This document shows positions 15,714 through 25,150 of a stretch of DNA of 64,000 nt, one piece after another. How positions within the stretch are numbered: the first letter of the stretch is position 1; each line of letters opens with the position of its first letter. Made by a program: the position numbers and the translations under genes. The stretch covers positions 150,995 through 214,994 of the forward strand of contig JAUJNH010000007.1 of the NCBI GenBank assembly GCA_030448245.1. Reading direction: 5' to 3'. The stretch comes from Acidimicrobiales bacterium. Lineage in GTDB: Bacteria > Actinomycetota > Acidimicrobiia > Acidimicrobiales > JAUJNH01. The notes beneath the pieces are model-generated. The model was given only the letters and a program-made list of their open reading frames with translations, had not been told where the DNA came from and made no database searches.

Positions 15714-16868
15714 ATGCCAGGACGGCCTGTCGCCCGCCACGACGTCCTGCGGTTCCGGTTCCGCCAGCACCAGCTGGATCGTGAGCCGGGCGCGGCGGCC
15801 GGTCCCGACGACATCGCCCTGCTCCCGTTCGGGGTGCAGGACACGGGGACCGACGGCGCGGCCTGGGCCCTCGTTATCCGCGGCCTGCCGGCGATGGACC
15901 CGGGCGAGATCGCGCTGGCGTGGACCTTGCGAGGAGCCCCCCACGCCTACCGCCGGTCCGATCTGGCCGCGGTGGCGGTGGCGACGGCGCCGCTGTCCGA
16001 GCCGGATGCTGCGAAGCGGATCTTCGATGCGGCAAGGCCACTGAAGGCAGCCGGGATCCCGGCCCTGGAGGGGCTGCGGGTCGTCGCCTGCCACCTGCGG
16101 GAGATCGTGTCCGAGCCCACCGTCAAGGGCGACGTGTCCGGTCGGCTCACCGAGCAGGTAGAGCAGCCCTACGTGCGGTTCTGCCGGCCCTGCGACACCA
16201 CCCACGTCTACGAGATGCCGTTCCGGCTGGCCGCCCTCCAGGCCGGCCTCGAGCTCGACGCGGGCACGTCCCCCCCGGTGCTGCGCCCGGTCAAGGGCCT
16301 CTCCCCGCCCCTGTTCGAGCGGCTGGCCACCGAGGCGGCCCCGCTCTTCGACGTGATCCGCGGCTACCTGCGCTTCTACGGCCCGGCCCGGATCAGCGAC
16401 GCAGCCACCTTCCTCGACGCCACGGCGAAGGACGTCAAGGCCCACTGGCCGTCCGACGCCGTCGAGGTTGGGGTCGCCGACGCCGCCGGCACGGGCAAGC
16501 CCTCGCCCCGCTTCGCCCTGGCGGACGACCTCGAGGCCCTTCGCGGCACAGGAGCCGACGGCACCACTCGCCGTCTCCGGCTGGTCGGCCCCTACGACCC
16601 CTACCTCCAGCTCAGGGACCGCGATCTGCTGGTCGCCGACGAGGCCCGTCGCAAGGACCTGTGGCGCGTGCTCGGCCGGCCGGGCGCCATCATCGCCGAC
16701 GGTGAGGTGATCGGGACCTGGCGACCCCGGGCGGCGCGTCAGAGGCTCACGGTGCGGATCGAGCCGTGGGGCCGCCTGCCAGCCCGGGCCCGAACCCTGG
16801 TCGAGGAGCAGGCCGAGCGGCTCGCCGCCCACCGCGGCGTGCACCTGGCCGGGATCACCGAGGCCTGA
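15714..16868 (+). CDS. winged-helix DNA-binding protein (HTH_42 / YcaQ-like)
   Basis: A 384-aa protein of the HTH_42 group, which includes the interstrand-crosslink DNA glycosylases YcaQ/AlkX. Visible marks are an N-terminal LRFRFRQHQL, a middle winged-helix region (RISDAATFLDATAKDVKAHW), and the conserved C-terminal GPYDPYLQLRDR ... GAIIADGEVIGTWRPR. The glycosylase catalytic motif (QxD/QxQ in YcaQ) is not obvious, so enzymatic function is uncertain. It converges with obg (22-nt gap). Confidence 0.82.
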   Translation: MPGRPVARHDVLRFRFRQHQLDREPGAAAGPDDIALLPFGVQDTGTDGAAWALVIRGLPAMDPGEIALAWTLRGAPHAYRRSDLAAVAVATAPLSEPDAAKRIFDAARPLKAAGIPALEGLRVVACHLREIVSEPTVKGDVSGRLTEQVEQPYVRFCRPCDTTHVYEMPFRLAALQAGLELDAGTSPPVLRPVKGLSPPLFERLATEAAPLFDVIRGYLRFYGPARISDAATFLDATAKDVKAHWPSDAVEVGVADAAGTGKPSPRFALADDLEALRGTGADGTTRRLRLVGPYDPYLQLRDRDLLVADEARRKDLWRVLGRPGAIIADGEVIGTWRPRAARQRLTVRIEPWGRLPARARTLVEEQAERLAAHRGVHLAGITEA

Positions 16869-16890
16869 CGGCCGTCGGTTCCGGGACCGC

Positions 16891-18205
16891 TCAGTCTTCC
16901 TCGTAGTCCAGCTCGAGCATGCCGATGCGCACCGGGTCGCCGGGCCGGGCGCCGGCGCGAGCCAGCTCCTTGTCCACCCCCATCCGCTTCAGGCGAGCCT
17001 GGGCGTAGCGAAGGGCGTCGGGGTTGTTGAGGTCGTTGAGCGCCACCGCCCGCTCGGCCTCCTTGCCGTGGACGACGTAGGTGCCGTCGTCGTCGCGGGT
17101 GATGAGGATGCCGGACGGCACGAGGCGGTGGACGGTGAACGTGCCCTCGGCCTGGACCCGCGCCTCCTCGGCCCTGGCCTGGTCGACGACGTCGGCCATG
17201 CGGCCGAGGAGGGGGCGGAGGCCCTCACCGGTGACGGCCGAGACCATCTCGCCCTCCCACGACGGGTCGGCTCGGGCGTCGTCGACCTTGGAGCCGACCA
17301 CCAGGCGGGGCCGCTCCAGCAGCTCGGGCCGGTAGGCACCCAGCTCCTGCAGGAGGATCCGCTCCTGCTCGGCCGGGGGGTGCCCGCCGGCGTCCCAGCT
17401 CCTGCAGGAGGATCCGCTCCTGCTCGGCCGGGGGGTGCCCGCCGGCGTCCTCGGCGGCCAGGTCGACCAGCACCACCAGGGCCCGGGCCCGCTCGATGTG
17501 GCGGAGGAACTGGTGGCCCAGGCCGCGCCCCTCGCTGGCGCCCTCGATCAGACCGGGGATGTCGGCAACCGTCAGCTCGCGGCTGCCGATGCGGACGACG
17601 CCCAGGTGGGGCTCGAGGGTGGTGAAGGGGTAGTCGGCGATCTTGGGCCGGGCGGCCGAGATGCGGCTGATGAGAGTGCTCTTGCCGGCGTTGGGGAAGC
17701 CGACCAGCGCCACGTCTGCCATCAGCTTGAGCTCGAGGTCGAACCAGTGCTCGTCGCCGACCTCGCCCTGCTCGGCGAAGGTCGGAGCCTTCCGGCGGGC
17801 GGACGAGAACGAGGCGTTCCCGCGGCCGCCACGGCCGCCCGAGGCGGCCTGGAACCGGTCGCCGTGGCCGGCCAGGTCGGCCAGCAGCTCGCCGCCCAGC
17901 GCCGCCACGACGGTCCCCACCGGCACCGTCACGGTCACGTCGTCGCCCGTGGCTCCGTGCCGCAGCTTGCCCGAGCCGTGCGTGCCGTCGGTGGCCCGGC
18001 GGTGCGGGTGGTCGCGGAACTGCAGGAGGCTCGAGACGTTGTGGTCGGCGAGCAGCCAGACGTCGCCGCCCTTGCCGCCGTTCCCGCCGTCGGGTCCCCC
18101 CTGGGGCACGTGAGCCTCCCGGCGGAACGAGACGGCCCCGGCCCCGCCGTTGCCGGCCTTGACGTGGAGCTGCGCCTGGTCGACGAACCCGGACTCCTGA
18201 GCCAC
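16891..18205 (-). CDS. obg: Obg-family GTPase, frame broken by a 55-bp duplication
   Basis: Obg/CgtA is an essential GTPase of late 50S assembly and the stress response. The Gly-rich Obg fold (residues 1-~155), G1 GFPNAGKST and G3 DIPGLIEGA are in one frame, which runs from 18205 to a false stop at 17225. The C-terminal OCT domain (16891-17301) is in another frame. A perfect tandem duplication of 55 bp (17341-17450) sits exactly between them. Removing one copy restores a single 419-aa protein of normal length. The gene follows rpmA by 12 nt. Because obg is essential, an assembly artefact is likely. Confidence 0.9.
17341..17450. repeat. 55-bp perfect tandem duplication inside obg
   Basis: Copies at 17341-17395 and 17396-17450 are identical (each starts CAGCTCCTGCAGGAGG). 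Since 55 is not a multiple of 3, it shifts the obg frame. The unit contains a CTGCAG site within an imperfect palindrome (CTCCTGCAGGAG), which could favour slippage or misassembly. Confidence 0.95.
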
Positions 18206-18217
18206 GGGCGCGGCCGG

Positions 18218-18496
18218 CTAGCCGGGAGGCGCGGGGGCGGCGTCGGCGAGGGGGCGCACGTCGACGACCTTGCGGCCCTTGCGGGCCCCGAACTTCACGG
18301 TGCCGGTGACGAGGGCGAACAGGCTGTCGTCGCCGGCCCGGCCCACGTTCTCGCCGGGGTGGAAGTGGGTGCCGCGCTGGCGCACGATGATGGCGCCGCC
18401 TTTGGCCAGCTGCCCGTCGAAGAGCTTGACGCCCAGGCGCTGCGCGTTCGAGTCACGCCCGTTCTTGGTGCTGCCGGCACCCTTGGTCTTGGACAT
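18218..18496 (-). CDS. rpmA: 50S ribosomal protein L27
   Basis: A 92-aa L27. It has the usual [20 protein letters not shown] start and the [21 protein letters not shown] core. The Ala/Pro tail is a small extension. The mature N-terminus reaches the peptidyl-transferase centre. It lies 3 nt after rplU and upstream of obg in the standard rplU-rpmA-obg order. Confidence 0.97.
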   Translation of the reverse strand: MSKTKGAGSTKNGRDSNAQRLGVKLFDGQLAKGGAIIVRQRGTHFHPGENVGRAGDDSLFALVTGTVKFGARKGRKVVDVRPLADAAPAPPG

Positions 18497-18499
18497 CTG

Positions 18500-18871
18500 C
18501 TACTCCCCTGCGTCGCTCGGCTGCGGCTCGCCCGAGCCGGCCTCGTCGGGCTTGGCGCCGCCCGGAGCGGCGATCGTGGTGATCTCGATCGTCGTGTAGG
18601 ACTGGCGGTGGCCCCACCGCCGCCTGGTGCGGGCCTTTGCCGTGTAGGTGAGCCCGCGGATCTTCGGGCCCCGCTCGGCACCCACGATGCGGGCGGCGAC
18701 GCTGGCCCCGTCCAGCTCGGCCGGGGTGGCCAGCGTGGTGGCCCCGTCGACCAGGAGGACCGGGGCGAAGGTGACGTCGTCGCCCTCCGCGCCGGCCAGC
18801 CGCTCGACGGCCAGGCGTGCGCCCTCCTGGACTCGGTGCTGCTTGCCTCCGGTGGCGATCACTGCGTACAC
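18500..18871 (-). CDS. rplU: 50S ribosomal protein L21
   Basis: A 123-aa L21 with the MYAVIATGGKQHRVQEG opening, and KARTRRRWGHRQ followed by TTIEITTI near residue 95. A ~20-residue acidic C-terminal extension follows the usual end. GTG start; TAGCAT lies 9 nt upstream and may be a -10 box giving a near-leaderless message. It is directly downstream of the RNase E/G gene and followed by rpmA. Confidence 0.97.
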   Translation of the reverse strand: MYAVIATGGKQHRVQEGARLAVERLAGAEGDDVTFAPVLLVDGATTLATPAELDGASVAARIVGAERGPKIRGLTYTAKARTRRRWGHRQSYTTIEITTIAAPGGAKPDEAGSGEPQPSDAGE

Positions 18872-18895
18872 GAGGGGTCGATGCTAGCCGACGGC

Positions 18896-21161
18896 CTACT
18901 CCAACAGCTCGGTGGTGAGGGTGAAGCCGCGGCCGGCACAGACCGGGCACGTCTCCGACAGGCTCTCAACCAAGCCCTCGCTGACCCGCTTGCGGGTCAT
19001 CTCGACCAGGCCGAGCTCGGAGATGTCGAAGACCTGGACCCGGGTCTTGTCGCGGGCCAGGGCCTGGCGGAACCGCTTGCTCACCTGGTCGCGGTTCTCC
19101 TTCACCTCCATGTCGATGAAGTCGATGACGATGATCCCGCCGATGTCGCGCAGGCGCAGCTGGCGGGCGATCTCGTCGGCGGCCTCGAGGTTGTTGCGGA
19201 ACACCGTCTCCTCGAGGTTGGTCCTCCCGACGTTCTTGCCCGTGTTCACGTCGATAACCGTCAGCGCTTCGGTGCGCTCGATGATGAGCGAGCCCCCGGA
19301 CGGCAGCCACACCTTCCGGTCGATGGCCTTGTGCAGCTGCTCGTGCACGTGGTGGCGCTCGAACAGGGGCAGCGGGTCGGCGGCCTGGTCGTGCAGCTCG
19401 ATCCGGTCGGCCAGCTCGGGGTTGATCGAGGTGACGTAGGAGAGGACCTCGGCGTGGAGCTCGGGGTCGTCCAGGATGACGCCGCGGAAGTCCTTGTTCA
19501 GCTCCTCACGGATGAAGCGGACGGCGATGTCGGGCTCGCGGTACAGCAGGGTCGGAGCCTTCGATCGCGTGGCCAGGGCGTCGATCTGGTCCCACTGGGA
19601 CACCAGGCGGGCCACGTCGCGGCGGAGCTCGTCGTCGCTGCAGCCCTCGGCCGCGGTGCGAACGATGATGCCGTGGCCGGCCGGGCGGATCCCGTCGAGG
19701 ATCCGGCGCAGCCGCTTGCGCTCCTCGTCGGGCAGGCGCTTCGAGATGCCGTAGGTGTCGGAGTTCGGCACCAGGACGACGAAGCGGCCGGGCAGCGAGA
19801 CCTCCTGGGTGAGACGGGCTCCCTTGTGGGCGATGGGGTTCTTCGTGACCTGGCAGACGATCACCTGGCCGCCCTTCAGGAGCTGCTCGATCCGCACGTC
19901 GTCCTTGGCCCCCTTGCCCCCTTCCACGTCGTCGGCGTCGAAGCGGAGGTCGCCGCGGTAGAGCACGGCGTTCTTGGGGGTGCCGATGTCGACAAAGGCG
20001 GCCTCCATGCCGGGCAGCACGTTCTGGACGCGAGCTAGGTAGATGTTGCCGTCGATCTCGGTGGTGTCGTTCTGGGGCCGGCTGACGACGTGCTGGATGA
20101 GGGTGCGGCCTTCGAGCACGGCGATCTGGGTGGCCTGCGGCTGGGTGTGGACCACCATCAGGTAGCGGCCCATGGGGCGCCCGTTGCGCTCCCGTCCCCG
20201 CCGGCGCTCGATCGCCTCGGCGCTCACCTCGCCGGCTGCCTCGTCGGCCGGGAGCCCGCCGACGACCGGCGAGCCGGTCCCGCCCCCGCCGCGCTTGCGC
20301 CGCCGGTTCCGCTTGGGCCCGGTGTCGTCGTCGCCGTCGCCGGCCGCCCGCGGGGGGGGCCCGGGTCCGCCCCCGGACCCCGGCACCCCACGCGCCGGCC
20401 CGGGGTCGCGGGCCCGAGCGGCCCGGCGGAGCGGGAGGCACAGGGCCCGAGCGGCCCGGCGGAGCGGGAGGCACAGGGCCGGACGGCCCCTGGGGCGGCG
20501 GTCGGGTTTCGCCGACGGCGGGTCGGCGGTCGGGCTTGGGCGGTGGGGCTTGCGGCGCCGCGGTGGTGGCCGCCTCGGCTGCGTCGCCGCTTTCGGCCCG
20601 GGAGCCCGGGCTGGGGCGGCGGGCCGGGCTGACCCGAGGTGGTGCGCCGGCAGGGCCTCCGTCGCCGCTGGCAGCCTCGCCGTCCACCTCACCGGCGCCA
20701 CCGCCGTCGCCCTCACCGTCGCCACGAGGTCGCCCCCTCCCCCCGCGTGAGCCCCTCCGCCGGCGCTTGCGGTGTGCCGTGCCTGCGCCGCCGCCCTCGT
20801 CGACCGGCGAGCCCTGGCGTCCGTCGGCTGCCCCCTCCGACGACGGCCCGCCGGACGCGTCGTCTCGGCTCGACGGCGCGTCCGCGCCCGACGACGCTCG
20901 GTCCGCCGCTCGCGGGGGCTTCGGCGATGCGGCGTCACCACCCCCAGCCGGCCGGCGGATGGCGCGGGCCGGAGAGTCGCTCACCACGTTGGGCCCCGGC
21001 CCTGGTGTGGCCGGGCGGTCCTGGTTGGTGCGGCGCTCGGCCGGGCCCTCGGCGGGTTCGCGCCGCGCCCGGTCAGCCGCCGGCTGCCCCGGCGGGCTCG
21101 GAGGCGCGGCGTCCGGGGGGATGGCCCCGGCCCGCTCCGATGGTGTGTTCGGTTCCGACAT
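18896..21161 (-). CDS. rng: ribonuclease E/G family protein, frame break in the disordered N-terminus
   Basis: The endoribonuclease core (S1 domain, then the catalytic domain) is intact: IYLARVQNVLPGMEAAFVDIG, the metal-site TVIDVNTGK and IVIDFIDM, and the zinc-link CPVCAGRG near the end. Upstream, a long Pro/Ser/Arg-rich N-terminal extension reads from an ATG at 21161 with GAGGAG 5 nt before it, but in another frame. A run of eight G at 20352-20359 between the two parts is the likely indel site. With one base removed, the gene is 2265 nt (754 aa). N-terminal disordered extensions are usual in actinobacterial RNase E. It heads the rng-rplU-rpmA-obg unit. Confidence 0.88.
20410..20475. repeat. 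33-bp tandem repeat in the RNase E/G N-terminus
   Basis: Two perfect head-to-tail 33-bp copies (20410-20442, 20443-20475). The period is a multiple of 3, so it adds an 11-residue PGRSGPVPPAP unit to the disordered region without changing frame. Confidence 0.9.
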
Positions 21162-21918
21162 GGGGGCTCCTCGAGAGGGGTGCACGCGCGGGCGCGTGCA
21201 GGGCGAGGGCGATCGTCGGCGGGAGCGGCAACGGCTCCCGGCGCTCGCCATCGCAATCGATCCACTGGGCGATCCTGCGCACGCGGCCGGCCCCGAGGTG
21301 CGGCCACAGGGCCGAGACCACCTCGGAGGGGCGCACGGTCCTCCCGCCGGTCCCGGCGGCGCTGGCCAGCTCCAGGTGGAGCCGGGCGGCGTCGCCGATC
21401 ATGACGGGCAGGAGGACGGCGAGCGACAGGAGGGCGGGGCGCAGGTCGGCGTCGGCCTGCACCCCCTTGCGGGTGACGCGGTACTGCAGGGTGCTGGCGG
21501 CCAGGGCCCGCTCCACCCCGGCCGTGAGGTCGAGCGGGTCGGCGCTCGGGAGGGCCACCTCCCACTCGGAGGAGGTGACGGTGTGCTGCAGGGAGCCGTC
21601 ACCCGGAGGGACCGGCGTGACGGCGACCACGTCGACGCCCGGCGGGAGGGCGGCCGACAGGTCGTCGGGGAGGCGGTCGAGGTCGACGGCGGCCCCCTCG
21701 ACCAGGTCGAGGTCGAGGAGCTCGGCGGTCGACTCGGCGCCTGTCGGGAGGGCGAGCCCAAAGGCGATCTTGGCTCGGGGGGAGAAGCCGCCGGTGCGGG
21801 CGACCGGGACGTCGGCCCGCCGCAGCGCCCGTTCGAGGCCGCGGGCCAGGTCGCGGTGGCCGAGGAAGCGGACCTTGCCGAGCTTGGTGTAGCGGAGGCG
21901 GAGCCGGGTGGCGGTCAT
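21073..21918 (-). CDS. TIGR03936-family radical SAM-associated protein
   Basis: A 281-aa protein of the DUF2344/TIGR03936 family, with the typical RLRYTKLGKVRFLGHRDL start, RRADVPVARTGGFSPRAKIAFG, and later ELLDLDL. The family nearly always follows or fuses with the TIGR03960 radical SAM protein, and here its start overlaps that gene's stop by 4 nt. Its exact role is unknown. The C-terminal ~30 residues overlap the start of the RNase E/G gene by 89 nt, which is unusual; either overlap is real or one boundary is shifted. Confidence 0.88.
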   Translation of the reverse strand: MTATRLRLRYTKLGKVRFLGHRDLARGLERALRRADVPVARTGGFSPRAKIAFGLALPTGAESTAELLDLDLVEGAAVDLDRLPDDLSAALPPGVDVVAVTPVPPGDGSLQHTVTSSEWEVALPSADPLDLTAGVERALAASTLQYRVTRKGVQADADLRPALLSLAVLLPVMIGDAARLHLELASAAGTGGRTVRPSEVVSALWPHLGAGRVRRIAQWIDCDGERREPLPLPPTIALALHAPARAPLSRSPHVGTEHTIGAGRGHPPGRRASEPAGAAGG

Positions 21919-23858
21919 CGGCCGGTCCCGAAAGAGGCGGCGGTGCGGGTGGGGCCGAGGAGGACGGGGACCACGTCGCCGGTGGCCAGGTCCTGGCCTG
22001 TGCCCTGGCTGCCGCCCGCCGGTGGGGTGACCGAGGCGACCACGTGCTCGACGCCGTAGCCGGTGCAGGCTCCGCAGTCGTAGCAGGGGGTCCAGCGGCA
22101 GTCCTCGAGCGTGGCCTCGGCGATGGCGTCCTCCCAGTCCTGCCACAGGAAGTCCTCGTGGAGCCCGGCCGACAGGTGCGCCCACGGCAGGGGCTCGGAA
22201 CGGGGCCGGTCTCGGTGGACCATCGCCTCGAGGTCCACCCCGCAGTCCCGGCAGGCCTCGAGCCACCGACCCAGCTCGAAGTGCTCGGTCCACTCCTGGA
22301 AGGTGCCACCGGCCCGCCACACGGCCTCGAGCACCGGGCCGAGCGTGCGGTCGCCGCGGGACATGAGCCCCTCGATGGTCGTGGCCGTGGGGTCGTGCCA
22401 CTTGAGCTGGACGCCCTTGGCCGAGCGGGCGGCCGTGCGCAGGAGGTTGACCTTGCGCTGCAGCTCGGCGGCGGTGTCCTGGCCGAACCACTGGAACGGC
22501 GTGTGGGGCTTGGGCACGAAGCCGCCGACGCTCACCGTGACCGAGGCGCCTCGGGTGTGGCGGCGGCCGATCTCGGCGCAGCGGCGCCCCAGCTCGACGA
22601 TGCCGAGGACGTCCTCGTCCCGCTCGGTGGGCAGGCCGATCAGGAAGTAGAGCTTGAGGCGGCGCCATCCTTGGGAGAAGGCGGCGTCGACCGCGGTGTA
22701 CAGGTCTTCTTCACGGATCAGCTTGTTGATCACCTTGCGCATCCGCCAGGTGCCCCCCTCGGGGGCGAAGGTGAGGCCGGTGCGGCGGGCGCCCGCCACG
22801 TTGGCGGCCAGCCCGACGGTGAAGGCGTCCACCCGCAGGCTGGGCAGCGAGACGGCCACGTCGTTGCAGGTGATGGCCCCGACGACCTCCTCGATCCCGG
22901 AGTAGTCGGCGGTGGACAGGCTGGTCAGGGTGACCTCGTCGTGGCCGGTGCGGGCGAGGCCCTCGGTGACCATCTGGCTGACCTGGGCGGCCGGCCTCTC
23001 GCGCACCGGGCGGGTGATCATGCCCGCCTGGCAGAAGCGGCACCCCCGGGTGCACCCGCGGAAGACCTCGACGTTGAGCCGGTCGTGGACCACCTCGGTG
23101 AGGGGCACCAGCTGGCGCTTCGGGTAGGGCCACGCGGCCAGGTCGACGATCGTCCGCTTCTCGACCACCGCCGGCGCCGCCGGGTCGTCGGGGACCACCC
23201 GGCCGTCCGCCGCCACCCGGTAGAGCGAGGGCACGTAGACGCCGGGAACCGCAGCCAGGGCCCGGTGCGCCCCGCGCCGGCCGCCGGGCTGGCCGGCCCG
23301 CTTCCAGGCGCCGATCACCTCGGTGATCTCCCCCACCACCTCCTCACCGTCGCCCAGCACCGCGGCGTCGACGTGCAGGGCCAGCGGCTCCGGGTTGAAC
23401 GAGCAGTGGCCGCCGATCAGCACCAGCGGGTCGTGGCCGGCCCGGTCGGCCGTGCGCACCGGCACCCCGGCCAGGTCGACGCACGAGAGGACGTTGGTGT
23501 AGGTCAGCTCGGCGGCCAGGTTGAAGGCGAGGATGTCGAAGTCGCCTGCCGGCCTGGTGGTCTCGATGCTGAACAGGGGCACGCCGGCGCGTCGCAGCTC
23601 GGCCTCCAGGTCGACCCAGGGGGCGTAGCACCGCTCGGCCACGGCGTCGTCGCGCTCGTTCAGGATCTCGGCCAGGATCTGCAGGCCGGCGTTGGGCAGC
23701 CCCACCTCGTAGGTGTCCGGGTAGGTGAGGAGCCACGCCACCTTGTCGGGGTGGTGCTCGGGGGCCGCGGCCCCGTCCTCGAGCCCGATGTAGCGCGCCG
23801 GCTTCTGGACCCGGTCGAGCAGGCGCTCGACGTCCTCCCAGATGCTCCCACGACCCAT
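21915..23858 (-). CDS. TIGR03960-family B12-binding radical SAM protein
   Basis: A 647-aa radical SAM enzyme with an N-terminal B12-binding-like domain (YPDTYEVGLPNAGLQIL) and the [4Fe-4S] motif RGCTRGCRFC (CxxxCxxC) near residue 270. A cysteine-rich end (CYDCGACTGYG) may bind a second cluster. The reaction is unknown; linkage to RNase E/G genes is common. I use the ATG at 23858, although its AGGAG is directly adjacent and a slightly different start is possible. The next gene (TIGR03936) overlaps its stop. Confidence 0.92.
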   Translation of the reverse strand: MGRGSIWEDVERLLDRVQKPARYIGLEDGAAAPEHHPDKVAWLLTYPDTYEVGLPNAGLQILAEILNERDDAVAERCYAPWVDLEAELRRAGVPLFSIETTRPAGDFDILAFNLAAELTYTNVLSCVDLAGVPVRTADRAGHDPLVLIGGHCSFNPEPLALHVDAAVLGDGEEVVGEITEVIGAWKRAGQPGGRRGAHRALAAVPGVYVPSLYRVAADGRVVPDDPAAPAVVEKRTIVDLAAWPYPKRQLVPLTEVVHDRLNVEVFRGCTRGCRFCQAGMITRPVRERPAAQVSQMVTEGLARTGHDEVTLTSLSTADYSGIEEVVGAITCNDVAVSLPSLRVDAFTVGLAANVAGARRTGLTFAPEGGTWRMRKVINKLIREEDLYTAVDAAFSQGWRRLKLYFLIGLPTERDEDVLGIVELGRRCAEIGRRHTRGASVTVSVGGFVPKPHTPFQWFGQDTAAELQRKVNLLRTAARSAKGVQLKWHDPTATTIEGLMSRGDRTLGPVLEAVWRAGGTFQEWTEHFELGRWLEACRDCGVDLEAMVHRDRPRSEPLPWAHLSAGLHEDFLWQDWEDAIAEATLEDCRWTPCYDCGACTGYGVEHVVASVTPPAGGSQGTGQDLATGDVVPVLLGPTRTAASFGTGR

Positions 23859-23953
23859 CTCCTGGGCGATCCTACCGGGCTCCCGCCGCCGAACCCCGGG
23901 CCGCCGCGTCCCGAACACCGGGACCGGCCCGCTCGGCAGAGGCCGCAGACCCG

Positions 23954-25138
23954 TCAGGAGAAGCGGCGCATGTGGACGTTCAGGACCAGGCCGACGGCCC
24001 CGAAGCAGGCGATCGTCGAGGAGCCGCCGAAGCTGACGAAGGGGAGGGTGATGCCCGTGATCGGCATGATGCCCATCGTCATCCCGACGTTCTCGAACAC
24101 CTGGAAGCAGAGCATGGCCAGCACGCCCACGCAGATGAGGGTGCCGACGCTGTCGTTGGCCATGGCCGCTGCTCGCCAGGTCCGCCACATCACGATCCCG
24201 AACAGGGCGAGCAGGAGGGCCGAGCCCAGCAGCCCCGTCTCCTCGCCCACCACCGAGAAGATGAAGTCGGTGTGCTGCTCCGGCACGAAGCGCAGCTTGG
24301 TCTGGGTCCCTTCGAAGACGCCCTTGCCGATGATGCCCCCCGACCCGATGGCGATCTTCGACTGGTTCAGGTTGAAGGCCGCGTCCCGGGTGCCCTTGGT
24401 GGGGTCGAGGAACGTGGTGAGGCGGTCCTTCTGGTAGTCCTGCAGGACTCCGCTCTTCAGGACGCCGGCACTGATGGCGACGACCACGGCGGCCAGGAGC
24501 AGCAGGTAGCGGGCCTGGGTGCCGCTGACGGAGAGGACAGCCAGGGTGATCGCCCCGAAGACCAGGGCGGTGCCCAGGTCGGGCTGCAGGAGGATGAGGG
24601 CCAGCGGCGCCGCGGCCAGGGCGATGGCCTTGGCGATGCGCCGGGGCCCCATGGGCAGAAGGTCGCCGGAGGAGGTCGACACCCCGCAGTAGGAGGCCAG
24701 CATGATGATGACGCCGAGCTTGGCGAACTCGGACGGCTGCAGCTGGAAGCCGCTGGGGAGGGTGAACCAGGCTTGGGCGCCCCGCCGGTTGGAGCCCAGG
24801 GGGGTGAGCACGGCGAACAGCAGGAACAGGGTGGAGGCGTAGATGAACGGCGCCAGCTCGCGCAGGCGGCGGTAGTCGACGGCGGCCGCGAACGCCATGA
24901 TGCCGAGGCCGATGACCACGTAGAGGCCGTGGCGCTCGAGGAAGAACGGGTCGATCGTGTCGGCGCCGCGGCGGCCCCGGGTGGCCGAGAAGATCATCAG
25001 GGCGCCAATGCCGGAGATGGCGACGACGGCCAGGACCAGCACCCAGTCGACGTGGCGCCAGGCCGCGCCCGGGTCCTGGTCGACGTTGGTGAGCGCGGGC
25101 CGGCGGGACAGCGCAGGGGAAGGGGATGCCGTGGCCAT
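23954..25138 (-). CDS. rodA: SEDS-family peptidoglycan glycosyltransferase RodA
   Basis: A 394-aa, ~10-helix SEDS protein that polymerises glycan strands for lateral wall growth. Family marks are LQPSEFAKLGVIIMLA, LLQPDLGTALVFGAI, and EQHTDFIFSVVGEETGLLG. A ~30-residue cytoplasmic tail precedes helix 1. It follows mrdA (PBP2) by 12 nt, forming the usual transpeptidase-glycosyltransferase pair at the end of the mre operon. RodA rather than FtsW is chosen because of the mre/PBP2 context. Confidence 0.94.
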   Translation of the reverse strand: MATASPSPALSRRPALTNVDQDPGAAWRHVDWVLVLAVVAISGIGALMIFSATRGRRGADTIDPFFLERHGLYVVIGLGIMAFAAAVDYRRLRELAPFIYASTLFLLFAVLTPLGSNRRGAQAWFTLPSGFQLQPSEFAKLGVIIMLASYCGVSTSSGDLLPMGPRRIAKAIALAAAPLALILLQPDLGTALVFGAITLAVLSVSGTQARYLLLLAAVVVAISAGVLKSGVLQDYQKDRLTTFLDPTKGTRDAAFNLNQSKIAIGSGGIIGKGVFEGTQTKLRFVPEQHTDFIFSVVGEETGLLGSALLLALFGIVMWRTWRAAAMANDSVGTLICVGVLAMLCFQVFENVGMTMGIMPITGITLPFVSFGGSSTIACFGAVGLVLNVHMRRFS

Positions 25139-25150
25139 GTCGGTGCCTCC

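Noticed and set aside
17435..20038. 867-codon plus-strand frame over obg, rpmA, rplU and RNase E/G
   Set aside because: Shadow of well-supported minus-strand genes.
20600..20941. Arg-rich alternative N-terminus of RNase E/G starting at 20941
   Set aside because: It has the character of an out-of-frame reading; the frame from 21161 has a ribosome site and normal disordered composition.
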